64,000 bases of DNA from Mycteria americana (taxonomy: Eukaryota > Chordata > Aves > Ciconiiformes > Ciconiidae): NCBI RefSeq assembly GCF_035582795.1, contig NC_134383.1, positions 1,309,501-1,373,500 on the forward strand. The letters run 5' to 3'. How positions within the stretch are numbered: the stretch's first letter is position 1; each line of letters opens with the position of its first letter. The notes beneath the pieces were generated by a model, which searched no databases, was not told the origin of the DNA, and saw only the letters and a program-made list of their open reading frames with translations. This document shows positions 49,701 through 63,290 of this stretch, one piece after another. The position numbers were made by a program, and so were the translations under genes.

Positions 49701-50296
49701 TCTTTCTATTAACTCCCTCGGAAGCAAGGTATCCTGCAGGGCTGGTAGGAGTTATTAAATCAAGAGTAATTATTTACCAGAGGGCCGGCGTTGCAAGGGG
49801 TTTTCCTAGAAGTAAATCCAGAATTACGCTACCCGCAGAACTGGATTCACGCGGGCATAAACGAGAGCAGAGTTCTCCTCTCGGGGATTTAATCCGCCTC
49901 TGAGTCACCGGAGCTTTTCACGGGCGCAGGCAGCGAAACGACGAGTGTTTGGGGGCACGGGCATTTGTTTGTGCCTTACTTTGAGAACGACACACCGTCA
50001 CCGAACCCACCAAGGCGGAGGAATTCCCCGGCGCGGGGGACAGCTCTGCAGAGCGGACCGGGGCCAGGGCTTGCCCGCAGAGCATCGCCTGCCCCCGGCA
50101 CCAGCCGCGCTGGCACTGCCAAAGGAGGAGGAGGAATTAATCTCCCGAGGTGGTCCGGAGCCGTCTAATACCAGCAGAAAATTACAGAACAGGATGAAGA
50201 GCATTACAAAATGAATAGGAGGGGACTAGAGATTTCCATGGCTAATCCTGTTAACGAGACGATTTCTTATCAAACTCATTACGTGGCAGAAAGCGG

Positions 50297-50319
50297 GGGG
50301 GAGGGAGGGAGGGAGGGAG
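50297..50319. repeat. (GGGA)n repeat
   Basis: GGGGAGGGAGGGAGGGAGGGAGG, five to six units, potentially G-quadruplex forming. Confidence 0.85.
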
Positions 50320-53300
50320 GGGCTGGCAAGGGAGGCTGGGGAAGGGGGAGGAAAGGCGACGCCAGGCAAAGGGGATCCGCGGGCCCACGCGGACCCGGGG
50401 CTGGCAGGAGCGCACCGCGGCTCCCCGCGCCCAGCCCGCGACGCCGCGTCTCCGTATCGAGCGCGTCGCTTTAGCGAGAATTGTATTTCCATTTCCAAGG
50501 AGAGCTAAATATTACTAGAGTGACATTTACCACAAAATAGTGCCGTCTGCTTCAGCCGTATTACCAGTCCTCTCCCAGCGCTGAGCTGCAGCGGGTAGAG
50601 ATTACGGCAGGCATAAAAAAAATATAAAATCCATCGAGATAACACTCATTCCAAAAAGTGATTTTTCTGGTGTAATTTTTTTTAACCTCCTATTACGACG
50701 AGGCTCGTTTTCCGGGAGGAAGCAAAATGAAAGGCTTCAGTCCTCGGGCTGAATGCGCGTCTGCCTTCGCTCCGGCAGCGGCAGAGGCTTCGGCGCGGGC
50801 TGGGGGCTCGGGCAGGCAGCCCACCGGCAGCTCTGCCCGCGGCTCCCGCAGCTCTGCCCGCCTGGCACCCGCCGAGCTGACGCCTGCCTCCCGCTCGGCC
50901 ACGCAAGAGCCAAGCAGAGCAGCCTGGCACGGCAACCTGCCGCTGCCGGCGGGGCTCAGGGATTCCGCGGAATTTCAGCACGTTCCCCGCCAGCCCCTCC
51001 ACCTCCTGCGCCCGAGTCACGGGGGCTTCACTGCTACTTTGTGTGCAGTGCTTAATTTTTTTTTTTAATTTGCTATTTAAAAAACCGCGGAACTAGTCAG
51101 ATTTCATGCTAATGAGAAGAGAATCTGGATCGAGGACTGTGCAAAAATTTGCATCTCAAAGAGGAAAACAGGAAGTCGCTAAGAAAGGAAAATCCACCAC
51201 TGAGGTAGCACGTATGGCCATAATTAGGCTAATGCTGCCTCTGTTCTGTCAGCTCATTTCCATCAGCCCCAGGGTAAGGGGGACAACGGGCTCCTTCACC
51301 ACCCTCCCGACGCACTGAGACGCGCTTCCCTGCCGTGGCACCCGGCCGCGGCGCAGCCAGCCAGGGCGGGAGCCGGCACGAGGGATGCCGAGAGCCAGGC
51401 CGGCGGCGCGGGATGAAGGACAGCACGGGGGAGGTGGCGGGCCCGCTCCCCCAGCGAGGAGGGTCTGCGAGAAAGGACGCGCGTCCGGAGAGTCCTCTCC
51501 AGCGGCACCGCCGCCGCCACGGGCGCGCGTGCCCACCCAAAGGAAGAAGATATTGCAGCACCCTCGTGTGACCTCAGTCGTAACCGCCTCGTAACTACGC
51601 CCTTCCCCAGAAGGTGCGGCCCTGCGAGGTGCCCCGAGCCCAGCCTGCCCAGCCCAAGGTCATGGTGAACGCGCGGCTCTGCCTGGCTACGGCCACGGCC
51701 ACGGCACCGGCTCCCGCCGCCTGCCCGGACGCGCGGCTGCCTCCAGCCCGCCCGCCTTGGCACCCGCCGCCGAGCAGAACCCGGCAGCACAGAACCAGCG
51801 ACCGTCGTCCCCCATTTTGAGAGGGGCTAATTTGCAGTGTTTCATCACGTGTCCCCTGATTTTTTAATTGGGTTTTGTTGCCGCCGTAGACGTTGCTGCA
51901 CAAACAATTCTGAACTGCTCTAACCAAGATATTTGCTCATAAAAATCCATCATGAACGCCGAGAATGATAGAAATGGAAAACGCCTAATGAAAACACAGG
52001 CGAAACAACAGGTACTTCGGTCCTTTGCCATCCATCAACAACCTCGGGTTATTAAAAGTACGGGAGGGAAAAAAATCCTCACGTCTGCAATCAAATCTTG
52101 AGAAACCTTGAAAAGACAAATACCCGCATAGGAGGAAATTCTTTGCCCCCACTTCAGTCTGCAGGAGTTTCGCCATAATTATAATAAGAGTAAGGCTGCT
52201 GGATAACACGAGAATTATTTTCCCCACTTACGTTGTCAAATGATCATTTTGCCCTGCAGTGAAATCTCAATAATTATAATGCCGAACCATGAAAGAACAA
52301 AGAAATTAAAAAAGCGGCATTTTCTTCCAGGGAGCGGGGGGGAAGGGGGAGAACCGCGATCGCAGGACTGAAAGCGCATCCTTTCTCTCATTATCTTTCT
52401 CAGGGCCGCGCGTCTCTCATCCAAGCGGTAAGAAACCCTCGACCGCCTTTCTCCGTGGCACGAGCAGCCGGGCAAGCCCCTCTTTGAGCGGGGCAGCTCC
52501 GGTGCCCGGATAACTCCGTCAGACGGAGGGGACCGTGCGGACGGGAGCGGGCACCTCCGTGCCCGACGCGGCGGAGCTCCCCCACCCAGAAGTCCGCTGC
52601 TTGGCAGGAGCGGGAGCCACGGCATCGCCCGCCAGCCCCCCGAGCCCCAGCCCGAGCCCCCCAGCTCTGCGGGGACCTCCCCGCGCCGGCCGGCGAGGGT
52701 CTCGGCCGCGGGACGGGGGGAGCGCCGGCTGCAAAGCCGGCCATCGCAGGCCGTACCTTCGCACCCGTTCCAACACCGACCGCCCGTTGGCAGGGGAAAG
52801 GCAAGGGGAAATAAAAGAGAAAGAACGGGGACAGAAAAGGGAGGGGGGGGATAAAGGAGTCGAACAAGAAAAACAAGATGACAGAACGCTTGCTCCACAG
52901 CCCTCGGCTAAATTACAAACCAGTTTACTGAGGTGGAAAGCTGCAGTGAGCTGAGGAGGAATATGTGGAAACCATCTGCAGATTTAAAAATAATCTATTT
53001 TACGATCACCCTCGAACATATTCTTTTGCAGAAACCAAATAGGATTTGTTGTTGTTGTTTTGTGCAAACTGTTAGGGAAAAATTACTAGAAACATGCAGG
53101 GGGTTTTGCCTTCTTGAGTACTGAGAGGCTAAATATGCCCTTCCTTATGTTTAGAATAGTAACAGTCATCTTAAAATTAACTTGGTCTGCATCAGAGCTT
53201 AAAAACAGTTGCAATTCAGAGCCTGCAGAAAGCAGGACAAACCTGCACTGGGATATCTAGCGCTTCTAGCTGACAGATGTCTTCCTACATACAGTAAATA

Positions 53301-56300
53301 TAGGTCGTCTTTTCCTACCCAGAGAACTGTAGATCTTAATTAACCAGGCCACTAGCAGCATATGTAATGATTTTTTGCAGCTTGCTAAGTCAACCTTCCC
53401 TTGATGAGGCAGAGGGAAAATGAGACGCGCCTGTAAGGGAACCATCTCCTCCCGACCCGACTTCCTCGCCCCAGCCGCAGCAGTCTGTGCAAGCCTTGCG
53501 CTGCGGCTCCAGTCGTTATTTCACGCTGCAAAATCCGTCTAACGAGATCAGAAGGGTGCAGAGTCCCGCCTCGCCCTGCCGCTGAGCGCAGCCGGCAGCC
53601 TTACCCGGCCGCCTGGCCTAGCCCAAAGCTCAGCTTCGCCAACGGCAGCCAGAGGGCTTGATTAAGCTTTGCAGGCTAAACCTCGCTCCTCCTTGGAAGC
53701 CACTTCTGGATTAAATTATCTCGGGGCTCAGGGAGTCAGAGACAAACGAGCTAGCGAAATTCGTGCCGCATTATGACGAAGCCGTGCCCCTCGGTGGAGG
53801 GCGGTCGGCAGCACCCATTGCTCTCGGGTCCCTACTAGAACGCATCGGCAGAGGCGAGCGCGCCGCCGGCAGCGCCTCCTCCAGCGGGTCCGCGCCGAGG
53901 GAGCGGAGCCCGGGCTGGCCGCGGCTCGGCCCCGCTGCCGCAGTCCTCAGGTAAGGAGGAGGGGAAGAGCTGGGTGAAGTTTTACAAGACAGCAGCCGTG
54001 CACCAGCTGAACGCGGGCATCCAGCAAGCACCCAGCCTTCGCACTGGTCTTCACGTGTAGGGTGCTCTGAATGGGACAGCTGGTCTTTAAAAACCCCTTG
54101 AATTAGAGGGAAGGGAGAGCAGAGCCCAAGCACACGGCCTGGATCCTCTTACAGACTCTATTTCTACAGCCAGAAACTCATTTAGCAGTGCAAGAATAGC
54201 ATAAACAGATCTATTTGCAAAGGCCAAAATGTTGATGCTCAGGATGCTCTGACTACAGAGAAGAGAGCGAGAAGCTTCCGAGAGCCTGCGGTGGGGGGAG
54301 AAGTCTTGAGGCCAAAAAGCTCCCTCTGCTAGGTGGAAATCTGGAAGAGAGCTGCAAACTGCTGCCCTGCACCAGCCTTAAATGAATCCTGCTGAAGCCA
54401 AGACCTTGTTTGGATGCGACGAGAAAAACCAAAAGCCTCACAAAAGGAACTCCTGTTGCCCAAAACTCAGCAGTAAAGTGGAATGATGCCACGGTGCTGC
54501 TCGCTGCCACGGCCCCACGTGTCCACGCAGACACGCTCGCAGGCCGGCGCCGTGCATCCCCTCCTCCCCTCCCTGCTACTCGCCGGGGGAAAAAAAACCA
54601 GTGAATGCGACTCGAACAAAGAGCAGAACTTCCTCCCCGCTCATTAGCGCTGGAAAAGCAACAGAAAAAAAATCCACGGGACATAACCTCCTCTTCAGCT
54701 CTGAAGTCTGACTGGCTTGGAGAGGGTGGTTGGGTTTATTCTTTGCCTTTCCCCTTGCTCAAAGAGTTGGTCTGCAGATTTTCGTTAAGAAGGCACAGCT
54801 AGGAGCCCGTGCCCACGAAGGCACCCCCAAAGCCACCCGGCCTGGGCGCTGGGTCTGCACAAGCCCGCCCCGGGGCAGACAGATTCCTGCACGAGTCCCC
54901 CCCGCCGGCACAGCCCCATCACCTTCGTGATGGGCACACCGGCACACCCCCTTCGGGGCTGTCGGCACCTCGAGGCAGCACGCAGCGACCCTCCCCGGCC
55001 CGCGCCACGCTCCCGCTCCTTCCAACCTCTCGCCCGCCCCGCCGGAGCGGGAGACTCCCGAGGAAAACCGCCTCTCCTCGCCTTCCCCACCTGCCCCGCA
55101 GCCGGGAGCGCTCGGGGGGGCCGGCGGTGGGAGAGGAGGGGGGCTGCTGGGTGGCACGGGGGGCATCGCCTGCCCTCGCCTCCCTGAGCACCACCGCTCA
55201 CTGCTAACGGCAAGCCCGTGGACTGCAACGCCTGCTGCGGATGAACTAAGCCGTCTCTTCGGAAGCGGGAGAGAAGGGAGAGACGCCTCCGCAGCCACAA
55301 AAGCCACCGGCGGTTTGCCGTCGGCCCTTCTCCGTTCACCCACGTTCCAGCGCTGAAAAGGTTCAGAGAGCAACCGGGGAGCTGCAGGCTTTCACGGGAG
55401 GAAAGGACCCTCGCGTTGCGTTAGCGTCGCTCCCCCCGACAGGGATAGGGCACAAACGCGCTACAGGGGAGCGTCTTTGCCACGCGCGGGGGCCGCGGCG
55501 CTGGCAGCGCGGCTGGGAGGAGGAGCGGCCCCCTCCCTGCCCGGCACACGATCCGCCGCATCTTATCAATAATTATTAAGACAAGGCAAGTGCACGTTGA
55601 CCTAGTTAGAGGTCCAAGAACAAAACCGGCCACGGTGGCTTTGTTTAACAGCCCAGCAGCTCTGACAGAGACGGGCCTGTCTGGTTGCCCTGGCAGCCTC
55701 AGCATTAACGCCTGCACCCCACGAGGACCAGCAACACCCAAGGCACCGTGGATCAGAAGAGACAGCGGCACGCAAAACAGGCAGTGGTCCTCACGGCGCC
55801 CGCCCCCCGCCCCGGTCCTGCTGCGGACCCCAGGAGCGGAGTCTGCGTGTCAGCGGATGAGCACGTTGCCAGGGGAGCCCGGAAGAATTCTGGTACCTGC
55901 TCATCTAGCAGAATTTATGTACGCATTTGGCACCTGGACCATAAATTACTGCTACGTCGAGCAGAGCGGGCTGACTCAGAGCGCTCGCTCAACAGCACTC
56001 GGAGCAGGAGCAGAGGTGCCGGCTCTGCAAACCAGGACGGCACGAGCGAGCCGCATCTGAGCTGTAATCCCACTGAAGAGTCCTCCTTCACGGCAAACGA
56101 GGATGAGAGCATGCTACCAGGGCCACCTTATTATTATTATTGTCAGCATATTTAGCTGTTCTCACAAGGTAGCGGCTTTCATAAAGAAGCGTACTTGAGC
56201 ACTGCCCTGCCTCCTTCAGCAGGGCTACGAGCACCGCCGCGCTGGAGGGCTGCCTGCTCCCTCTCCCTGCAAGTGGGGACCCTCTTCTCCGAGAAGAAAG

Positions 56301-58054
56301 GCAGGCCACCGGCTCTTCTGCCACGACGTCAAGCGGGGCTGGAGACCGGGAGGCTGAAGAGGGAGCCCGGGAGCCGGGCGTGCACCAGGACCACGCTGCC
56401 CTTTGGCGGAGGAGGAAGGAAGGGGTCCGAGAGCGGGGCAGGAGGACCGGGGGTGCCGGGGCTCCGGGCCGTGCCTGCTGCACATCCCCCGACTTCGGTC
56501 ACCTTCCTCCTCCTGCCGCTCTCCAGGACTCAGCCTAGGCTGGTTGGAAATGACGAGGTGCCTGCCAAGTCTCGGCCCAGCGCTGTCGGCTCTTTATCAG
56601 CCCTCTAGACACCTCTTAAAATCCTGGCTGATCGATTTTGCCAGGTAGCGCAGAGACTTACGGCAAGTAATGACCAGGGCAGGACAGCTCTGCCACGGTC
56701 CCTGCAGCTTGCCAACACCGTCACGCTCCGCTGCGAGGCATTTGATTCAGGGGCTCGCGAGGATGCCGGCAGGCCCTCGGAAGGAAAGCAGTACCTCCTG
56801 GATCGGGGACTCAACCAGAAAAGCAGTCGTGGAGGGGGACAGCCCCAGCAGGCAGCTCCCTCGAGCCGGGGTGCTGAGGCAACGCTACAGCGAGCGGAGC
56901 AGCAGCGAGGAGGAGGAGGGAACGGCCCCACAGCCGTACGCAGCCCCGATGCGATTGCCGTACCAAATTATCCAAGAGCGTAAGAAATGCCACAGCGGGT
57001 CAGAGCGATGCTCCGGCTGCCCACTGCTCTGCCCCGCAGCAGCAAGAGCAGACGCTGCTCCGGGAGGGCACCCGAGCACAGGCGTGGCTGCAGTCCGGTT
57101 CCCCCCCACTTGCCCAGCATCCCCCGTTGCATCAGGGACGCGAGCGGGGACATCCCTGCCTAGTCTTTTTAGTAACCGCTTATAGATCCAGCGTGCATGG
57201 ACATATCTCATCAGCCCCTCCCAGCCCCGGCGACAGGGTCTGTGTCTGCAGCCTTCTGTGGCCGCAGAGCTGACAAGGCGCTGCCAGCACGGGCACTTTC
57301 CGTTACAGCAATCCCCTCCCAGCGTCGGGGAGCCCCGCCGAGCGAGCACTGGGGGATTCGGTGAGTAAGAGTTTACGCTTCAAAGACAGTGGGGAAATGC
57401 TCCGGATAGCTCAAAACAGGATCACAATAACGATGCAGGGCTGGAAGAATTAGTCAGATGTTGCGGGATGCAGCACAATCCCCAGCACCCATCTGCGAGC
57501 GGTGGCTTGGTCACCGCAGACGGGGAGAAGAGAGATCCCGTGTCCTCCTGACAGCAGCACAACAGCATCCCCGGCCTAGGAGCTCAACTTCGGCAAATTC
57601 AACCTCGAAATAAGATGCAATTTCCTAGCAACAAGTAATGAGATGCCGGGGCAGCTTACCAGGAGAGCGAGCGGACTCCACATGGCTCGAAGTCTTTAAA
57701 TGCGATGAGATTTTGTTACACCATGCTTTCATCTGCCTTCCGAGCGTCCAGGGGCCGGAGCGGGCTGGGGGACGTTCTCAGCAGCCCGTTCGGCTTTAGA
57801 CCGGGGGAAGTGAGGAGCAGCACACGAGGGCCTGGCACCCCCGGGCATCGCCACCGGGTCACCCATCATTTTCGGAAAGCACGCTCCCTCCGAGAGGAAC
57901 GGCCGTTGGTCATCACAACGGCACAGAGACGCACGACCACCCCCCGCGCCCACGCTGTGCTCCGCTCGGTTCGGGGTGTTCTGTTCCTGGGAGCTGGCAC
58001 CCCATAGTTTGCCTGTGACTCAGGTGTGACCTACTGCATGTTGCTCGCATGCAG

Positions 58055-58081
58055 CACGCACGCACACGCACGCACGCACAG
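58055..58081. repeat. (CACG/CA)n repeat
   Basis: GCACGCACGCACACGCACGC and onward, a mixed CACG/CA simple repeat. Confidence 0.85.
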
Positions 58082-61075
58082 AGTTTCATCCGAGACCTGA
58101 GCTCATTCTGTCCCCCTCCTGCCTCCAATTTGCTTCCCGCAGTGACATTCAGGATGAATCCCTGCATCTCGGGCAACCGCGAAAGGCTCTCGAGAGGTGC
58201 CCGCCCCCACGCCTGCCAGGTCGGAGCATCGCTCAGGGCAAGGGACACGAGGACAGCGTGGACGCTGGCATCGCCGGCCTGGGGGGACACCTCCTTGGCC
58301 ACTGGCCTTCTGCCCAAGGCTCCCTCCTGCTCTGCACGGTTCAGTGGTGCCTTTATAGCATCCGCTGTGCCAGGACAGCCCGAGGCCTCAGCGCCAGCTT
58401 CAGCAGTCACGGCTGGCCTCGTCCGAGCCGGCCGCCGCGGAGAGGCAGCAGCCCACGCTGGGAAGCCACCACAGCGGGGTCACCCCGGGAGGGCAGGCAC
58501 AGGAGGGGAGGTGCAGAAGGGAGCCCCAGACACGGGGGTAGAAAGGGACAGCCTGTGGCACAGGCTGGGATGTCCCTCCCCGGGTGGCACGCAGCATCCA
58601 GCCTCACGTGTCCAGCTCCAAAGGCGACAGAGCGGGGGGCGCTCGCCCTACGGGGCTTGGCGACAGACTCCGACTACAGGACCCCCCCCGAACACAGCCC
58701 TTCTGTCTAGGGCAGAGACCCAGATCTCCGTCCCTCCCCAGCCTGGGACCACTCGCACTTCTCCCGCGGTCCGGCCCCTGCCCAGGTCGCTCTGCCCCTG
58801 CAGCTCTGCGGCCAGATCTCACCTCCAAAAAGCCTTTCAAAACCAAGAGGATACAAACTGTTCATCCCTTGCAGCTGCTGTGCAAGCCTTGCTGGCCACC
58901 GTTCTCAGCAGCGGCTGCCTCACACGTGCACCTCCAACGCTGCGCTGGAAGGGCGGGCAAAGGGCGGCAGGGCGATTTTGGGAGCAAGGAGGGGTAAGCG
59001 CAGCATCCGTACGCGGCCACGCAAGGAGGCTCCTCATCCACGAGCAACGAGGAAGACAACACGAGCCCGGTTTGCACAACAAGCGGAGCAGAGAGCTGTG
59101 CCGCTGTCGGGAAAGATGAGCATGCTTTCGCTGCAAAAAGCTGAGCTCTCCCAGGGAAGCAGAGGGCAGCACGGGACGGGCTAGCGATGCTCCTCGCTGA
59201 CACGCATTAGCGGGCGCACAAGCTAAAGCAGCAGGGCCAATACCCAGCCAATTCACAAGCGTTTTATTCATAAAAACACTGCAAAGTTCACGCGCATTCG
59301 CTAATTACTCAACCTGCTCCTCTGTCAGGTGAATAATGAGGGGAAAAATAATCAGCAATTTGTTCAAAACCACACGGAGAAATTCACTCAGCACGTTATT
59401 GCAGCGCTCTGCATCCTGAAACTCAGAGCCAGCGTGTCCCGCGCAGCCGTGCTGGTGCACGTATAAAAACCCGCAGCACACACGAAGAGCAGCCCCTACG
59501 TAACTAGTGCCCGCCACCCGGCAGCGTTTTCGGCGCACTCGGCCCCCACCCCTGCCAGCCGGTTCAGGCCCTGCTGAGACAGAGCTGCCCGCGGGGCGAG
59601 AGGCAGCCGCCAGCCCTCACTCCCAGAGAAGCTTCCTGCAGCCAGCTTTGCAGCCAGGGCTCAGAGCAGTCGGACTCGAGCTGCTCCAGGCGGATGGGCC
59701 AGGGCAGGCCACGGTGCTCGGGCACCAGGAGCCGGGGCTGCGGCTCCCGCTGACCCTCAGCAAAGCTGCTGGACGGGGCAGCATCCCTATTTCATACAGA
59801 GCTTGGACCACACCCGACAGCTCGCCCCTGCAAGGACAAGGGTGCCCGGCACCGCGGCGCAGGCAGCCGGGGCACATCAGCCACAGCCCCCTCGTTGCTC
59901 GCAGCAAGGGACGAGAGACAAAAAAGCACTAAACTACCCTCTTCCAGCTTCTTTCAGCAAAGCATATACCGCGCGTGGCAGCAGAGGAAAGCCCCGTAGA
60001 GGACACCGAACATTAAAACCCCTCCAGTGGATCCCACGGTAAAAGGCGACTCGGCTCCCTTTCAGATATAATTTTCGTGCCTGCCCTTTACCGCCTTCAT
60101 CCTGATCCCCACACAACGAGGAGAGGTGGCGCGAGGCAACGATCTGCACTGAAGCCCTGCTTTGGAGCAAGGCGCACCGGGCGAGAGCCCCGCTTTCCTC
60201 TGCTCCCTTTGGGGCTTCTTTTTCTGCTGTACTTGCTCTGAAGCGCGACCAAGAGCGGCACGGCTGGACCAGCTGCCGTTGCCGTAACCTGCCTCCTTCG
60301 GTGCCAAGCCCTGCCCTAACGCCGGCTGCCCGCACTCGCTCCCCCCCAGCCGCTCGCTGCTCAGGCCCGTGCCGGGAGCCGCACGCAGCACCCCAATCCC
60401 TGCCCCATTTCCAGGGGCTCTGGGCACAGACCGAAGCCAGGGCTGAGCCGGGTCTGGCACGGCTGTACCTCAGAGGAGAGACTTCTTTAAAAAGCGGCGA
60501 GGAGCTCCTGCCTCCTTGGAGCGCTCGGAAGCCCAGCCAGGCCTTGCTCTCCGCAGCGCTGCTAATTACCACGGCGTTTCCAGAAGGCAGGAATAATTAA
60601 AGCACCTTCCCTTTCCCCGGAGAGCGAGAGCAGGGGCCTTAGCGGGCGGCACGGGGAAGGGAAGCCATTTCCCAAACCTCTTCGCTTTCGTTGGGAACTG
60701 GCCCTGGCAGCAGGGCAGAGCGTGCTGCCCAAGAGAGCGCGGAGCCTCCTCGGGGGCTGCTTTTGTCAGCACCCACCCAAAGCGGGAAAGAAGGAGCGAG
60801 AGAAGACCAGCTGGCACGAGAGGGCCGGACGGGCAAGCTCAGGATTTGTGGTTGAAGAGGCACTGAAGAGCCAGCGCTTCTGCTCCTGAGGAGCCGCTTC
60901 AGCCAGGGGATTATTGCCCTCGCACGCTAATTATTTTAAAAGAAAACCATCCACTAAAATAGCGTGAAAAAGCATCACAGACCACTAGCACTGGAAGCCC
61001 CCGCCCTGCGCACCCAAACACCCCGACGCGCTGCGTCACCCTGTTTGTCCGTGGGGTAGGAGGGGGGTGCAAGGA

Positions 61076-61136
61076 CAGGGCCACCGAGAGAGAGCTCCGT
61101 GGCCACCGAGAGCCCCAGTGCCACTGAGAGCCCCGG
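61076..61136. repeat. Degenerate tandem repeat, about 20 bp
   Basis: GCCACCGAGAGAGAGCTCCGTG, GCCACCGAGAGCCCCAGT and GCCACTGAGAGCCCCGGG in succession, three imperfect units. Confidence 0.8.
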
Positions 61137-62689
61137 GGCTGGAGTGCAGGTCTCTGGCCAACACCGACTTTCAGACACGGGCTCTGCAACTCCAGCAAAG
61201 TTGCAGACAAGCGTTAGCGTCTCCGTAGCGGCAAACGGGAGCGCACGACTTCCAGAGCGTAATCACAGAGAGGCGAGGGGAGGATGGAAACAAAAGCCAG
61301 CAATAAATCACCTCCCTGCTGCTACCCGAGGAGACATAATTAAGTTTATGCCTAGAGTGGCGTTGCAGACAGTAGTCCTGGAACGAGACAAACGTAACGC
61401 GTGAGCTGAGGTTGTAGTAACACAAGTGCAGAGTGGCAGGCGATACGTGTGCTCAGGAAGGGTCCTCAATTAGGGAGCTGCCATCTCCAAACGCAAGCTA
61501 CAGGGCAGAGCGCCATTAGATTTCTTACAAGCCGCGCACCGGACGGCGCAGGGCACCGGCGCGCAGCCAGAAAGGGCTCTGCCGCCTCTGGCGAGGTGCC
61601 CGCTGCTCCTTCCACCCTCACCCCGAGTAGCCCTGCCTGGGGGTGCCCCTTCCCCTCCCCGCCACTGGGTCCCCGGTCCCCGCTGTCACCCACGCACGGC
61701 ACAGAGGGTGGCACCCAGAGGTCCACCACGGCGCCGAGCCCGCCAGCCCGCGCCGCCTCCTGCTCGCACTTAAGCACGGGCTTAACTTTAAGCACATGAA
61801 ATGTCCGCTGATCTCCAAAGGATTATTCGCGGGCTCGGCTGCACGCGCCAGGTGCTCTGCAGGCGCGGGGCCGGGATGCTCAGCGCCCACCCGCGGGACA
61901 AAAGGCGGCGATAAACCCTGCAAACGGGGGGTGTAACCAAAACGGCAGGGTGGGCCCCATGAGCTGGCTCAGCACGGGGACTGCCGCTGAGGTTTGAAAC
62001 CGAGCCGGTCAAAACCGCCTTCCAAAGGCAAAGAACGCCGTGGTCAGTGCGAACCACCTTGTTCCTGAACACACCTGCATGTTTTCAAGTGCTATCCTTT
62101 CTTCTCTTAAAAAAAATGTCAACACTCTCTCAGTTGTGTACACAAAAGAGCTTTTTAGGTTTTTTTATAGCACGCAATAATCAAGGACGATCTCAAGCCA
62201 GGAGCAAGTTTTCAAAGTGGTTTAGTCCTGAAATATTTTTCAAACCTTCTTATTTTAAAGTATCCGTAAAAGCCTCATTCTGCTCTTCCCCACAGTAATT
62301 TAAAGTTTGCAGGCGGCACTTGGATTAACGCGTTTCTGCGGGAAGTTACGCAGCTCCGTTGACGCCATCCCAGGCGATATTGCCCGACGCCACCTCCACC
62401 GAGAAGTCAGACCCGGCCGCCTGCAAAGCTCGGCGTTAGCGGCTCAGGCCCGAGGAGGGTACCCCAGAGCCAGCAGAGCATCGGCGGGGTGGTATCTGAA
62501 CAGGAGCCTCTTCCTGCCCTCCCCCGCCGGTGCCCAGCACCGCAACGCAAGGCGCGGATGCTGCCCAACGCTACCGCGGCGGTCGGCGTCCCACCTCCGG
62601 CCCCTGCTCCCTCCCCGGCCAGGAGGAGCCTCCGAAACACAGAGTAGGGCCCAGCTCAGCTGAGAGCACCCAGCTGCCATCTGGACGGA

Positions 62690-63290
62690 TAACAGGATTT
62701 TTTCCATGCATATATGAAAGAGGGGGTGGGGGAAGGCTGAGGAGAAACGAGGCTGCAAAATGAATTCAGCATCAATTATTCTAAAATATGCATGTTAATA
62801 TGGGAAGGGCTCCACGGCTGCATCCATCTCCACTTCTGTTCATTGCAAGCATCAAAATGTGACCCGGGAAGATGACAGCATCTCGCGTCTCACTTACACA
62901 AACACGAGCCGGGAAAGGGGGGATATTAAAAAGGGAAACAATGCTGCATATTAAAATGCCACAGATGGAGCTTTCTGCAGCCTTTGCAGTCTGCCTCGGA
63001 GATTATTGCTGGGCCATATTGTATTAAAAATGGGGGGTGGGTGTGTTATTTATTTAATTTTTAAACAAATTCCATCTCCTACTCATGCCGGATGGATAAA
63101 GCGAGCTCTTGAGCTCCAGCCAGCCTTTACAGCAAACCCACATGAAAAATGCATTTTCATTAATACAAACTGTTTGCAGTAGGTAAATTAATTCTGGAAA
63201 TGGTTTTCATACATGGCAAATTATACGTTCAGTGAAAACACTAGACGACACTCTACAGTCATAATAAAAGCCCTGCGTTCCCTTTAATGA
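62690..63290. promoter_or_regulatory. Candidate conserved noncoding element with octamer-like sites
   Basis: An AT-rich, unrepetitive 600-nt stretch between GC-rich flanks. It has four octamer/POU-like words: ATGCATAT at 62706, ATATGCAT at 62786, TGCATATTA at 62945 and AATGCATTTTCATTAAT at 63148. It also holds TAAATTAATT near 63184 and CAGATGG near 62964. This composition is typical of developmental enhancers in long introns of neuronal adhesion genes. Enhancer function is inference. Confidence 0.4.
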
